From positions 30,868,472 to 30,932,471 of the forward strand of contig NC_089276.1 in the NCBI RefSeq assembly GCF_963678975.1: DNA of 64,000 bases, written 5' to 3'. The notes beneath the pieces were generated by a model that was not told the DNA's origin, made no database searches, and was given only the letters and a program-made list of their open reading frames with translations. This DNA comes from Dysidea avara (lineage: Eukaryota; Porifera; Demospongiae; Dictyoceratida; Dysideidae). Below, one piece after another: positions 31,680 to 43,260 of the stretch; within the stretch, counting starts at the first letter, position 1, and each line of letters starts with the position of its first letter. The translations under genes were made by a program, and so were the position numbers.

Positions 31680-32550
31680 TTTTACTGTAGTTCATCTATT
31701 ATGTTAATTAATATTTGTTTAAGCACTACTATTATGTGCTAGAACACAGAGATATAATGATGACATGTTCTAAGGACAGGATACACATGAAACCACCCAG
31801 ATTTACGATGCGGTAAAAATAAAGTTTATCATCATCTTTTCTTAACCTCCATCTTCATGTATACAAAGGCACTGATGAACCTTAAATTACACAATCGAAC
31901 ATGGTAGCCAAGTACATTCTGAAAGTGCTAGCTCAATTACATTGTACAAGACATTTTGTAAGTTTGTAAAAGGAATTATGACAGACATGAAACCTAAATA
32001 TCCAAGCTTAGATATGATGGATAATATTACTCAAGCATGTGCCAAGGGCAAAGTAAACAAGTAAGAATTTTTTAATGGGCAAAGGATAATGAATGCTCTT
32101 CTACTTTGGCAAGTGTACTGTATTCTCCATGCAGTACTGTATCTGCCTCATACAGAACACTTTGGCAAATACAGTACAGTCATACAGAACAGTTATGTAA
32201 GGAATGTTACAAAACCAACCCCAGTTGAACCAGCATGATTGATCACGTACACGACATTTTAAATCACTAAAACTAGCTAAGTCAATCCTACCAGTTTGTT
32301 CTATAACCAAAAACACATTATACAAGCACTACTGATGTTATGATATCCGAAAATTGAAGTGATCTGGATACTCAAGATGAGTGCTCTTTTGAGGAAAACA
32401 ATAAGGCAGACCAAGAAGTACAATATGACACCATTAGCACCACCTGCTTGTGTGTACAAAAATACAGCACTTGGGGAGTGTCTCAAGACTAATGCAGTAC
32501 TTGGCTTTGCCTCATGCTGTATTAGTCTCTCAACATGTCCCCTCGTGTTC
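31680..32550. other. Non-coding, nothing recognised
   Basis: I find no exon, RNA gene or matched repeat here. A near-repeat, CAGTACTGTATCTGCCTCATA (32132) against GCAGTACTTGGCTTTGCCTC (32494), is too short to interpret. Confidence 0.35.
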
Positions 32551-32551
32551 T

Positions 32552-32699
<148 letters not shown>

Positions 32700-33799
32700 C
32701 AGTGCTTTAACTATAACACACGTAGTAATATGAATACCTACGTTTATGTGTTGTCATAGCATTTTCAAAATGAAATGTACACAGTACAAATACCTGTAAC
32801 TTTATCTTGGAACAAGGGTGCTGGTGGAACCAGTATACTTGGATATGGATATTATATATCACTGTCACTACTTGCAATTGAGAGATTTTCAAACACTTAA
32901 AAAAACTTTATTGAGAATTTAGACTATGAGGGATTTCGCACAAGAGGACTAGCTACTGGATCAAGACACACGGTAGTGTGTCGTGCGGCCCAAGAAGCCG
33001 GCGCGTAACACCCGTGAGTATATTGACAGGAAGAAAGAAAACGCAATTTTCGCACCTCCGTAGCTCTGTGCTTCCTTGCTGAAACAAGACGATTTTTGCT
33101 GTGGACATGCCCCCCAACTGCAGCACTCTACATTCCAAATTTGAGCGAAATCGCTTCGCGCGTTCCCGAGATATGCGACTTCAAAAATTGGCTGAGTTTC
33201 TTCGTTTTTTTTTTCTTCTTCTTCTTCTTCTTATTTTTCTTTTTCTTGTCGCACACTTACAAAAACTGCTATAAAACTCGAACGCGTTATCCGATTGCCT
33301 TGAAATTTGGCACACAGAAGGGGGGTATAAAGGCGCATCTCGGTACCAACTTTGGCTGGAATACCATAAACAGACAAAGAGTTATGAGCGATTATGCACG
33401 AAAAATAACACCAATATGTTGTCACGCCTACAGGGTAAACCGCGTATGGGAAGAAGCTGAAAATCGGTGGGTGAATAGGTTAACTATTGAACCTCAAACC
33501 TTTTGTGGTTTGAAAGAAATCGAGCTAAAAACCAGGAAGATACAGCGAAAAAATCAACAGTGTGTAACAATTACGCAATCGAGATTAGCTAATTTTTAAT
33601 ATTTTTATTTTATTATTATTATTATTATTATGCTTGCCACGCCTACCAGGTAAACCGCTTGGGGTAATGCTTTCAAAATCGCTGTACAGATGGAGTTATC
33701 ATCTTAGAAAGGCTCTTCAATGGTGTAGAAGAATCAGACTTAAATCCACGGAGTTATAACACGAAATCCAACTTGGTGTAGCAAGTGCGAGATCGAGAT

Positions 33800-36700
33800 A
33801 CTCTAATAGAGCAGTCATCCTAATAGAGCAGTCACCCTGAACAGAATTAAAGAGATCAGTTAGAAATAAGTAACCTGTATAGAGATCAGCTACAAACAAA
33901 TCACCCTGTAGAGAGTTCAGCTACAAACAATTCACCCTGTTAAAACATCAGTTAGAAGAAGATTTCTTGTAGAGAGTTCAGATACAAACAAATCACCCTG
34001 TTGAAAGATCAGCTAGAAGATGTCACCTTGTAGATAGTTCAGTTACAAAGAAACCACCATGTAGAGAATTCAGCTACAAACTAGTGACCCTGTAGATACA
34101 TCAGCTAGAAGAAGTTACCTTGTAGAGAGTTCAGCTACAAAGAAACCATTCTGTAAAGAGCTCAGCTGCAAACAAATCACCTATACAAAATTCAGCTACA
34201 AACAAATCACCCTGTAGAGAGATCAGCTAGAAGAAGTTACCTTGTAGATAGTTCAGCTACAAACAAATCATCCTGTAGAGAGATCAGCTAGAAGAAGTTA
34301 CCTTGTAGATAGTTCAGCTACAAACAATTCACCCTGTACAGAGCTCAGTTAAAAGAGGTTTCCTTGTAAAAAGTTCAGCTACAAACAAATCACCCTGTAG
34401 AGAGATAAGTAAGAAGAAGTTACCTTGTAGATCGTTCTGCTACAAACAATTCACCCTGTAAAGAGATCAGCTAGAAGAAGTTACCTTGTAGAGAGTTCAG
34501 CTACAAAGAAACCATCATGTAGAGAATTCAGCCGCAAACAAATCATGTATAGAGAGTTCAGCTACAAACAAATCTCCCTGTAGAGAGATCAGCTAGAAGA
34601 AGTTTCCTTGTAGAGAGTTCTGCTACAAACAAATCACCCTGTAGAAAGATCAGCTAGAAGAAATCACCTCGTAGAGAGTTCAGCTTCAAAGAAACAATCA
34701 TGTGAGAGTTCAGGTACAAACAAATTGTCCTGTAGAGAGATCAGCTAGAAGAAGTTACCTTGTAGAGAGTTCAGCTACAAAGAAACCATCATGTAGATAG
34801 TTCAGGTACAAACAAATCACCCTGTAGAAAGATCAGCTATAGAAGAAATCACCTTGTAGAGAGTTCAGCTACAAAGAATCTATCGTGTAGAGAGTTTAAC
34901 TACAAACAAATCACCCTGTAGAAAGATCAGCTATAGAAGAAATCACCTTGAAGAGAGTTCAGCTACAAAGAAACCATCATGTAGAGAGTTCAGCTACAAA
35001 CAAATCGGCCTGTAGAGAGATCAGCTAGAAGAAATTACCTTGTAGAGAGTTCAGCTACAAAGAAACAATCATGTAGAGAGTTCAGCTGCAAACAAATCAC
35101 CTGTAGAGAGTTCAGCTAGAAACAAGTCACCCTGTAGAGAGATCAGCTAGAAACAAGTCACCTTGTAGAGAGTTCAGCTAGAAGAAGTAACATTGTAGAG
35201 CTACAAAGAAGCTACCATGTAGAGTTCAGCTGCAAACAAATCACCCTGTAGAGAACTCAGCTACAAACAAATCGCCCTGTAGAAAGATTAGCTAGAAGAA
35301 GTTACTTTATAGGGAGTTCAGCTATGAACAGATCACCCTGTAGAGAGTTCAGCTACAAACAAATCACCCTGTAGAGAGTTAAGTTACAAAGAAACCACCA
35401 TGTAGAGAGTTCAGCTGCAAAAAAAATCAATCACTCTGTAGAGAGTTCAGCTAGAAGAAGTCACCTTGTAGAGAGTTAAGCTGCAAATAAATCACCCTGT
35501 AGAGAATTCAGCTACAAACAAATCACCCTGTAGAAAGATCAGCTAGAAGAAGTTACCTTGTAGAGAGTTCAGCTACAAAGAAACCACCATGTAGAGAGTT
35601 CAGCTGCAAACAAATCACCTGTAGAGAATTCAGCTAGAAACAAGTCACCCTGTAGAGAGATCAGCTAGAAACAAGTCACCCTGTAGAGAGTTCAGCTAGA
35701 AGAAGTCACATTGTAGAGAGTTCAGCTACAAAGAAACTACCACGTAGAAAATCCAGCTGCAAACAAATCATCCTGTAGAGAGTTCAGCTAGAAGAAGTCA
35801 CCTTTTAGAGAGTTCAGCTACAAAGCAACCACCATGTAAAGAGTTCAGCTGCAAAAAACTCAATCACCTTGTAGAAAGATCGGCTAGAAGAAGTTACCTT
35901 GTAGAGAGTTCAGCTACAAAGAAACCACCATGTAGAGAGTTCAGCTGCAAACAAATCACCTGTAGAGAGTTCAGCTAGAAACAAGTCACCCTGTAGAGAG
36001 TTCAGCTAGAAGAAGTCACATTGTAGAGAGTTCAGCTACAATGAAACTCCCATGTAGAGAGTTCAGCTGCAAACAAATCACCCTGTAGAGAACTCAGCTA
36101 CAAACAAATATGCAGTGAAAAAGATCAGCTAGAAGAAGTTACCTTGTAGAGAGTTCAGCTACAACGAAACCACCATGTAGAGAGTTCAGCTACAAACAAA
36201 TCACCTGTAGAGAGTTCAGCTAGAAACAAGTCACCCTGTAGAGAGATCAGCTAGAAACAAGTCACCTTGTAGAGAGTTCAGCTAGAAGAAGTCACATTGT
36301 AGAGAGTTCAGCTACAAAGAAACCACCATTTAGAGAGTTCAGCTGCAAACAAATCACCCAGTAGAAAGTTCAGCTATGAACAGATCACCCTGTTGAGAGT
36401 TCAGTTAGAAACAAGGAATCCTGTAGAGAAATCACCTAGAAGTATCGCCTTGTAGAGTTCAGCTACAAACAAATCACCTGTAGAGAGTTCAGCTACAAAC
36501 AATGTAGAGAGATCAGCTAGAAGAAGTTACCTTGTAGGGATTTCAGCTACAAACAAATCACCCTGTAGAGAGTTCAGCTACAAAGAAACTATTCTGTAAA
36601 GAACTCAGCTGCAAACAAATCACTTGTACAGAATTCAGCTACAAACAAATCGCCCTGTAGAGAGATCAGCTAGAAGAAATTACCTTGTAGATAGTTCAGC

Positions 36701-37245
36701 TACAAACAAATCACCCTGTAGAAAGATCAGTTAGAAGAAGTTACCTTGGAGAAAGTTCAGCTACAAAGAAACCATTTTGTAAAGAGCTCAGCTGCAAACA
36801 AATCACCTGTACAGAATTCAACTACGAACAAATCACCCTGTAGAGATCAGCTATAAGAAGTTACCTTGTAGATAGTTCAGCTACAAACAAATCTCCCTGT
36901 AGAGAGATCAGCTAGAAGAAATTACCATGTAGAGAGTTCAGCTGCAAAGAAATCACCCTGTAGAAAATTCTGCCAGAAACAAATTGCCCTGTAGAAAGAT
37001 CAGTTAGAAGAAGTTACCTTTTAGAGAGTTCAGCTACAAAGAAACCATTCTGTAAAGAGCTCAGCTGCAAACAAATCACCTATACAAAATTCAGCTACAA
37101 ACACATCACCTGTAGAGAGATCAGCTAGAAGAAGTTACCTTGTAGATCATTCAGCTACAAACAATTCACCCTGTAGAGAGAGCAATTAGAAGAAGTCACC
37201 TTGTAGAGTGTTCAGTTACAAAGAAACCACCATGGAGATTTCTGT
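33800..37245 (+). repeat. ~31-bp satellite array, block 1
   Basis: The monomer is AGTTCAGCTACAAACAAATC plus ACCCTGTAGAG, ~31 bp. It alternates with the variants AGATCAGCTAGAAGAAGTTA and CAAAGAAACCACCATGTAGAG. About 110 units run head to tail with higher-order alternation. The array starts right after ACTCTAATAGAGCAGTCA. Confidence 0.9.
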
Positions 37246-37255
37246 AATCAATATA

Positions 37256-37485
37256 TGTGACCGGATTTGCGAAAAGGGGTCTTCCACACACATTCAATTC
37301 CGTAAATGTTGGAGACCATAACTCAGTGTTCAAGTAACATAATTATTAACCTGAACATTTCACCATGTATTCAGCTATAGTGGTGCTCACCACTGCCCAA
37401 ATATCAAGGCAATAGCTCTTTCCAATCTGAAGTTATCAATTGTCAAAGTTGGCAAATTGGACCCCTTTTCGCAAATCCGGTCACA
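37256..37485. mobile_element. MITE with TGTGACCGGATTTGC ends, copy 2
   Basis: The left end TGTGACCGGATTTGCGAAAA pairs with the right end TTTTCGCAAATCCGGTCACA. It is 230 bp, related to 11318-11567, and sits between the array and the tail of the satellite-bearing element. Confidence 0.7.
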
Positions 37486-37653
37486 TATGTATTATACAGT
37501 ATATATAATTTGTACATTTACTGATAAAATATTTAAAGTACATCTACTTCATCTTTTCTTCTTCCTGTAGTAAAGAAAAAAACATAGGTTAAAAAAGTCC
37601 CAAAGCTGGCCATAGGCCGGCTTTGGGGTATACAAATACAAAAAGAAATGAAA

Positions 37654-37973
37654 TCTAATCCAAAACAGCCAAGCTGTAAAAAAAGTGTGCGGCCCTCAGA
37701 AAGGCTATGGTGAAAAAAGATGTGAAATCCAAGGTGGCGGCCAAGAAATGGCTGTGATGGTAGGTTAGTGGTAAAAATTTTAATAACGACAATTCAGGTG
37801 AATTTTTGTGAAGCGGCACAAAAATTCACCTGAATTGTCATTATTAAAATTTTTACCACTAACCTACCATCACAGCCATTTCTTGGCCGCCACCTTGGAT
37901 TTCACATCTTTTTTCACCATAGCCTTTCTGAGGGCCGCACACTTTTTTTACAGCTTGGCTGTTTTGGATTAGA
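37654..37973. repeat. 320-bp hairpin (element centre), copy 1
   Basis: TCTAATCCAAAACAGCCAAG pairs with CTTGGCTGTTTTGGATTAGA, and the arms match for ~155 bp (for example AAGGTGGCGGCCAAGAAATG with CATTTCTTGGCCGCCACCTT). Copies lie at 45838-46163, 50585-50906 and, decayed, at 62850-63105. Confidence 0.85.
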
Positions 37974-38252
37974 TAGATTTTACTTTAAGAAACTTCTTTT
38001 TAAAAAAATCAATTTGTGTGATCTCTGCCAAGTAAATGTTTACAGTAAGAGGCAACTACCCTAAGGTTGCAACCAATTGCAATGGCTAAAAGTGTGGTAC
38101 AATTTAGTGTGAATGGATTCATCAGAGAACTGATAACTACTAAGAGCAGAGCAAGGAAAGAGAATGTCTTAGCCATCTATACCTTTAGTGGATGAAGTTG
38201 TATTAGCAAGTAAGAGCTAGTAGTATCAGCAAGAACTCTAGTAATAGCTATA

Positions 38253-38333
38253 ATGGCAGCAAGTAGTGATTATAGTAGTGGCAGCAGGTATAATGACTGT
38301 GACACCGACAGTGGAGTGGTAAACTTTGGTACG
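38253..38333 (+). CDS. First exon candidate of CXXC gene
   Basis: ATG to ACG, 27 codons, Ser/Asp/Gly-rich (SSDYSSGSRYNDCDTDSG), followed by the consensus donor GTGAGT, phase 0. The frame is also open upstream to 38214, so it might instead be an internal exon. There is no signal peptide. Confidence 0.45.
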
Positions 38334-41300
38334 GTGAGTATGTGCATTTATGCTTTATGCTTCAGGTATACCTAGCTGTATCAGTAATCACGCCAGCATG
38401 TTTGGCGGGTGCATATATAGAGGAGGGTGGTATTGTGGTGGACTGGAAGCGGACCATTATGCTTCACCTGGACCTTGTATGTTCGGACCATTTGTGCATT
38501 GGCAGTACAGCTATTTCACAATAATGCTAGATACATATAGTATCTGACCCTCTCATTAGATTCTGTATTTCTGTTTTCAATGCATACATCCAATTTTATA
38601 ATGCAGCAAATGCCTATTTCATCATTTTCATTTACCTCCTAATCACAAATAAGTCATGGATGGGATAGGACTATACAGTGGAACCAGTCTTAGCGGCCAC
38701 CTGTATAAATATACCACCTCTCTATAAAGGCCACTCTTGAATATCAGTACTGAGACATTTATACATTAATTAATCCAACTGTATAAGCAACCACTTGCTT
38801 ATTAATTATATAAGGCCACGAAATTTTGGCCCAAAGATAACCATCATAAATAGGTTCCACTGTTCCTCTCTAAATAGTGAGTAGTTGATTTGTAGATTAA
38901 ACATGAATGATTGGATACAGATGTATTGCATGTGGACAAGGTGGTAGTGTGCTGTCAAGTGTTTACAAACAAAGTAACTGTATGTTATATGTAGGTCACA
39001 AAGAGTGTTAAATGTATGGTTTGATATGTATTTTTACTGTGTGTGCTTGTCTTTCAGGCCAACCAGCTCAATAAGCTGGGATATGATATCTTTATCCTCG
39101 GGCACAAAAGAAATGCTGTCAACCCATCTCATATTAATTTTACGACACCTGGTATAGCTAAAGAATTTGTTAAAGATTACCCTAAACTTTTTGAGGGGTG
39201 GAAACATATTGCTCATCAAAATCACGAGGTGTGAGTTGTTATTGTGTATTGACTACTTATCATACAACTAATTTATATAAGGACACATTGCATTTTTGTA
39301 TTTGCAATTTAGCACTGTATATTCCATACCTATTGGCAAGCCAAGGCACGTACCATATGCATATTCACTTGATCAAAAACCACTAGCTTAGAATCAAAAC
39401 TTGATTAGGCTACCATTTGGGGGTGGCAACTATTTGGGGACAATATTTATACCATAAGTAGCTCTTAGGTGTGTCAACCATTAAAAAATAAAGACTTTTG
39501 TTGTAAAAAACAATTTTAAAAAACTAGCTTGCTGCAATGTGTGCTTAAAGGAATGGCTGATAAAAGTATGATTGAAGTATAGCATACGTACTATATGTAC
39601 ATGTCGTACCTCCTCTGTCTAATAATACTGCAATGTTGCATTCAATTAGACCACATTGCAGATGTGGTTTATTATATGAATACAAAACAACAGTTCTTTT
39701 CAACATGTGCATAAACAGTATACTTTCATATGTACCGCTCACATTTTATTTCCCTTAGGACAAAACAGTAATCATCAAGGTATGTATATCTGTAGTAGTG
39801 TTAAAAAACATTTCAAGGTTAGTGATCGTAAAATATTACGTAAAATAAGCCATGGTCATTGATTGGCTATGCACAATATTTACATCGTTACAGTAGGATT
39901 GTCAACGGCAGGAGAGAATGAAAGTATGATGTTACCATTAGCGACGTGTGTTATTTAATAATTCATTCAGTAGGGTTGACACAAACAGCTATACAGGGTC
40001 AAGGTAAGATGTTACCATTAGCAATGTGTGTTATTTAATGATTCATTCAGCAGGGTTGACACAAACAGCTACACAGGGTCAAGGTAAGATGTTACCATTA
40101 GCGATGTGTGTTATTTAATAATTCATTCAGTAGGGTTGACACAGACAGCTACACAGAGTCAAGGTAAGATGTTACCATCAGCAACGTGTGTTATTTAATA
40201 ATTCATTCAGTAGGGTTGACACAGACAACACAGAGTCAAGGTAAGATGTTACCATCAGCAACGTATGTTATTTAATAATTCATTCAGTAGGGTTGACACA
40301 GACAGCTACACAGAGTCAAGGTAAGATGTTACCATCAGCAACGTGTGTTATTTAATAATTCATTCAGTAGGGTTGACACAGACAACTACAGAGGGTCAAA
40401 GTAAGATGTTACCATCAGCAACGTATGTTATTTAATAATTCATTCAGTAGGGTTGACACAGACAGCTACACAGAGTCAAGGTAAGATGTTACCATTAGCA
40501 ACATGTGTTATTTAATAATTCATTCAGTAGGGTTGACACAGACAGCTACACAGAGTCAAGGTAAGATGTTACCATTAGCAACATGTGTTATTTAATAATT
40601 CATTCAGTAGGGTTGACACAGACAACTACAGAGGGTCAAGGTAAGATGTTACCATCAGCAACGTGTGTTATTTAATAATTCATTCAGTAGGGTTGACACA
40701 GACAGCTACACAGAGTCAAGGTAAGATGTTACCATTAGCAACATGTGTTATTTAATAATTCATTCAGTAGGGTTGACACAGACAACTACAGAGGGTCAAG
40801 GTAAGATGTTACCATCAGCAACGTGTGTTATTTAATAATTCATTCAGTAGGGTTGACACAGACAGCTACACAGAGTCAAGGTAAGATGTTACCATTAGCA
40901 ACATGTGTTATTTAATAATTCATTCAGTAGGGTTGACACAGACAGCTACACAGAGTCAAGGTAAGATGTTACCATTAGCAACATGTGTTATTTAATAATT
41001 CATTCAGTAGGGTTGACACAGACAACTACAGAGGGTCAAGGTAAGATGTTACCATCAGCAACGTGTGTTATTTAATAATTCATTCAGTAGGGTTGACACA
41101 GACAGCTACACAGAGTCAAGGTAAGATGTTACCATTAGCAACGTGTGTTATTTAATAATTCATTCAGTAGGGTTGACACAGACAGCTACACAGAGTCAAG
41201 GTAAGATGTTACTATTGGCAGCGTGTGTTATTTAATAATTCATTCAGTATGGTTGACACAGACAGCTACAGAGGGTCAAGGTAAGATGTTACCATCAGCA

Positions 41301-42330
41301 ACGTGTGTTATTTAATAATTCGTTCAGTAGGGTTGACACAGACAACTACAGAGGGTCAACGTAAGATGTTACCATCAGCAACGTGTGTTATTTAATAATT
41401 CATTCAGTAGGGTTGACACAGACAGCTACACAGAGTCAAGGTAAGATGTTACCATTAGCAACGTGTGTTATTTAATAATTCATTCAGTAGGGTTGACACA
41501 GACAGCTACACAGAGTCAAGGTAAGATGTTACTATTGGCAGCGTGTGTTATTTAATAATTCATTCAGTATGGTTGACACAGACAGCTACAGAGGGTCAAG
41601 GTAAGATGTTACCATCAGCAACGTGTGTTATTTAATAATTCGTTCAGTAGGGTTGACACAGACAACTACAGAGGGTCAAGGTAAGATGTTACCATCAGCA
41701 ACGTGTGTTATTTAATAATTCGTTCAGTAGGGTTGACACAGACAGCTAGACAGAGTCAAGGTAAGATGTTACCATCAGCAACGTATGTTATTTAATAATT
41801 CATTCAGTAGGGTTGACACAGACAGCTACACAGGGTCAAGGTAAGATGTTACCATCAGCAACGTGTGTTATTTAATAATTCGTTCAGTAGGGTTGACACA
41901 ACAGCTACACAGAGTCAAGGTAAGATGTTACCATTAGCAACATGTGTTATTTAATAATTCATTCAGTAGGGTTGACACAGACAGCTACACAGAGTCAAGG
42001 TAAGATGTTACCATCAGCAACGTGTGTTATTTAATAATTCATTCAGTAGGGTTGACACAGACAGCTACACAGAGTCAAGGTAAGATGTTACTATTGGCAG
42101 CGTGTGTTATTTAATAGTTCATTCAGTATGGTTGACACAGACACAGAATCAAGGTAAGATGTATTTGATATTCATTGAATTATTGTAATCAATCATATTA
42201 TGTAGCAAGAAGAAAACGCTGCAGGGAGTGTGATGGCTGCAGGGCCACAAAATGTGGTAACTGCAAATACTGTTTGCACCCTTCATTGAAAAGGGCTTGT
42301 ATGATGAGGAAATGTATAAATTTGAACTAG
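38253..42330 (+). CDS. CXXC zinc-finger protein gene with internal microexon-like array
   Basis: Exons seen are 38253-38333 (MAASSDYSSGSRYNDCDT..., donor GTGAGT, phase 0), 39058-39228 (ANQLNKLGYDIFILGHKRN..., donor GTGTGA, phase 0), 39759-39779 (DKTVIIK, donor GTATGT) and 42206-42330 (CXXC finger and stop). Between the last two lies an 80-bp tandem array in which every unit has splice-like borders. The CXXC exon must be entered in phase 1, or in phase 2 from an inner acceptor; a phase-0 entry gives a different peptide. So at least one array unit, or the alternative donor GTGAGT at 39231, is needed to set the frame. CXXC fingers bind unmethylated CpG DNA in the nucleus (KDM2, CFP1, TET and MLL families). 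The 38253 exon may be an alternative start, with 24003-27987 providing another N-terminus. Confidence 0.6.
38676..38862. mobile_element. pogo/Tigger-like MITE in intron
   Basis: CAGTGGAACCAGTCTTAGCG at the left and ATAGGTTCCACTG at the right, with TA on the left side (38674-38675) and TT on the right. The interior has CGGCCACCT / AAGGCCACT units. It is 187 bp, a relative of 2145-2312. Confidence 0.65.
39058..39228 (+). CDS. Conserved-looking exon of CXXC gene
   Basis: The exon is 171 nt after the acceptor TGTCTTTCAG. It encodes ANQLNKLGYDIFILGHKRNA, VNPSHINFTTPGIAKEFV and KDYPKLFEGWKHIAHQNHE, a compact alpha/beta-like segment with aromatic residues that reads as real protein. It leaves in phase 0 by GTGTGA, or in phase 2 by the stronger GTGAGT two bases later. 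I do not recognise the domain. Confidence 0.65.
39759..39779 (+). CDS. 21-nt microexon candidate
   Basis: GACAAAACAGTAATCATCAAG lies between the acceptor TTTCCCTTAG and the donor GTATGT. In phase 0 it reads DKTVIIK. Its end (CAAG before GT) resembles the unit segment of the nearby 80-bp array, so it may be its ancestor. Confidence 0.45.
39892..42154 (+). repeat. 80-bp tandem array; each unit carries a microexon-like segment
   Basis: Twenty-eight units have GTAAGATG donors at 40004, 40084, 40164, 40241, 40321 and then every 80 bp to 41841, 41920, 42000, 42080 and 42154; a diverged first unit has a GTATGATG donor at 39922. Each unit is a 47-nt intron-like part (GTAAGATGTTACC...AATTCATTCAG) plus a 33-nt segment starting TAGGGTTGACACAGAC and ending GTCAAG. 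Segment lengths are 33, 30 or 27 nt in all but one unit (32 nt). In phase 1 each reads GLTQTATQSQ or a close variant, with no stops; phase 2 is also open; phase 0 starts with TAG. Confidence 0.9.
42206..42330 (+). CDS. CXXC zinc-finger last exon
   Basis: After the acceptor ATTATGTAG, the frame entered in phase 1 reads RRKRCRECDGCRATKCGNCK and YCLHPSLKRACMMRKCINLN, then TAG. The eight cysteines follow C-x2-C-x2-C-x4-C-x2-C-x2-C...C-x4-C, the CXXC finger that coordinates two zinc ions; a basic RRKR precedes it. The usual Asp before the second CG is Lys here, and the linker before the last two Cys is short. The finger stands at the extreme C-terminus. A phase-0 reading is also open (QEENAAGSVMAAG) but ends at a TGA and has no domain. 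Confidence 0.75.
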
Positions 42331-42390
42331 TGTACCTGTACATGTAATAATCACTGTTTTAGTTAAGATTGGTTTCCTTTTTTTTACTTT

Positions 42391-42396
42391 AATAAA
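42391..42396 (+). terminator. Polyadenylation signal AATAAA
   Basis: AATAAA lies 61 bp after the stop of the CXXC exon, which supports that exon as the end of the transcript. Confidence 0.6.
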
Positions 42397-42724
42397 ATAT
42401 CCATACTGTACATGTGATGGTTATGTGACAAAATGGTCTATTATTATATAACTCTTCCCCTATTATATATATTATATATAAAAGACAGTTCCATTGTTCC
42501 TTAATGAACTGTGGCACTGGCTGGTACATATACTACAAACAGAATACAGGTATTGTACGTAGGTCAGAGAATGTTACTATAGTTGGGATCCTGAGCTGCT
42601 GACCTCTTAACTCTTAAGCACATCAAAAAATGGATAGTGTCAGTGTTGGATCACATCCATGGAGATGCCAGGTTGTTGTACAACATACCACCCATGCCTA
42701 CAATTAGCTAGATGCATTATAATA

Positions 42725-43260
42725 TTCATTTGGATTATAGGTAGAATAAAACCTCATTTACATATTGATAACACCATGCACGCATACTCCATTATAGTGA
42801 CAATGTCGAGTAGGTCCCAAACAGCCCTAGTTCATGACCTCATTAATAAGACCACCTCATTATAGTAACCATGTTGAGCAGGTCCGGATCCCATACACAG
42901 CTAAAGTGTATTTCATGACCTCATTATAGTGACCATATCCAGTAGGTCTCATACACAGCTAAGGTGTACTTCTCAACCTAAAAAATAAGACCACCTCATT
43001 ATAGCGACCATGTCAAGTAGGTCCCAAACATAGCTAAGGTGTACTTCATTACCTCATTAATAAGACCACCTCATTATAGTGACCACATCCCATACACAGC
43101 TAAGGTGTACTTTATGACCTCATTACACTGACCATGTCAAGTAGGTCCCAAACAAGCTAAGGTGTACTTCATGGCCTCAATAATAAGACTACCTCATTGT
43201 AGTGACCATGTCAAGTAAGTAGGTCCCAAACGTAGCTAAGGTCTACTTTGTGGCTACACA
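42725..43260. repeat. Degenerate ~80-bp tandem repeats
   Basis: About six units share CCTCATTATAGTGACCATGT, AGTAGGTCCCAAAC, AGCTAAGGTGTACTTCATGA and CCTCATTAATAAGACCA. The CCTCATTA/GACCACCT blocks resemble the interior of the pogo-like elements, so this may be an amplified arm of one. Confidence 0.6.

Larger units (their letters stand above)
32961..37973 (+). mobile_element. Satellite-bearing element, copy 1 (half element)
   Basis: The order is head (32961-33800), ~31-bp tandem array (33800-37245), a MITE insertion (37256-37485), tail (37490-37653) and central hairpin (37654-37973). The head begins TCAAGACACACGGTAGTGTG, as at 46570. The palindromic copy at 46570-54337 shows what a full element looks like; here the second arm is missing after the hairpin. 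I see no protein-coding capacity. Confidence 0.75.

Noticed and set aside
30909-31742. Asn-Ser-Ile-Ala repeat proteins on both strands
   Set aside because: The 21-bp tandem repeat is a multiple of three, so several frames stay open at once; no splice sites or start context support a protein.
33096-33599. 167-codon open frame in the element head
   Set aside because: It lies in repetitive non-coding head sequence, contains a CTT-derived Phe run, and is not kept open in the copies at 46570 and 53515.
33800-37245. CRISPR-like array of ~31-bp repeats
   Set aside because: Monomers abut head to tail and vary gradually; this is satellite DNA.
39892-42154. CRISPR-like array
   Set aside because: Units are contiguous 80-bp tandem copies with no unique spacers, and the surrounding genome is eukaryotic.
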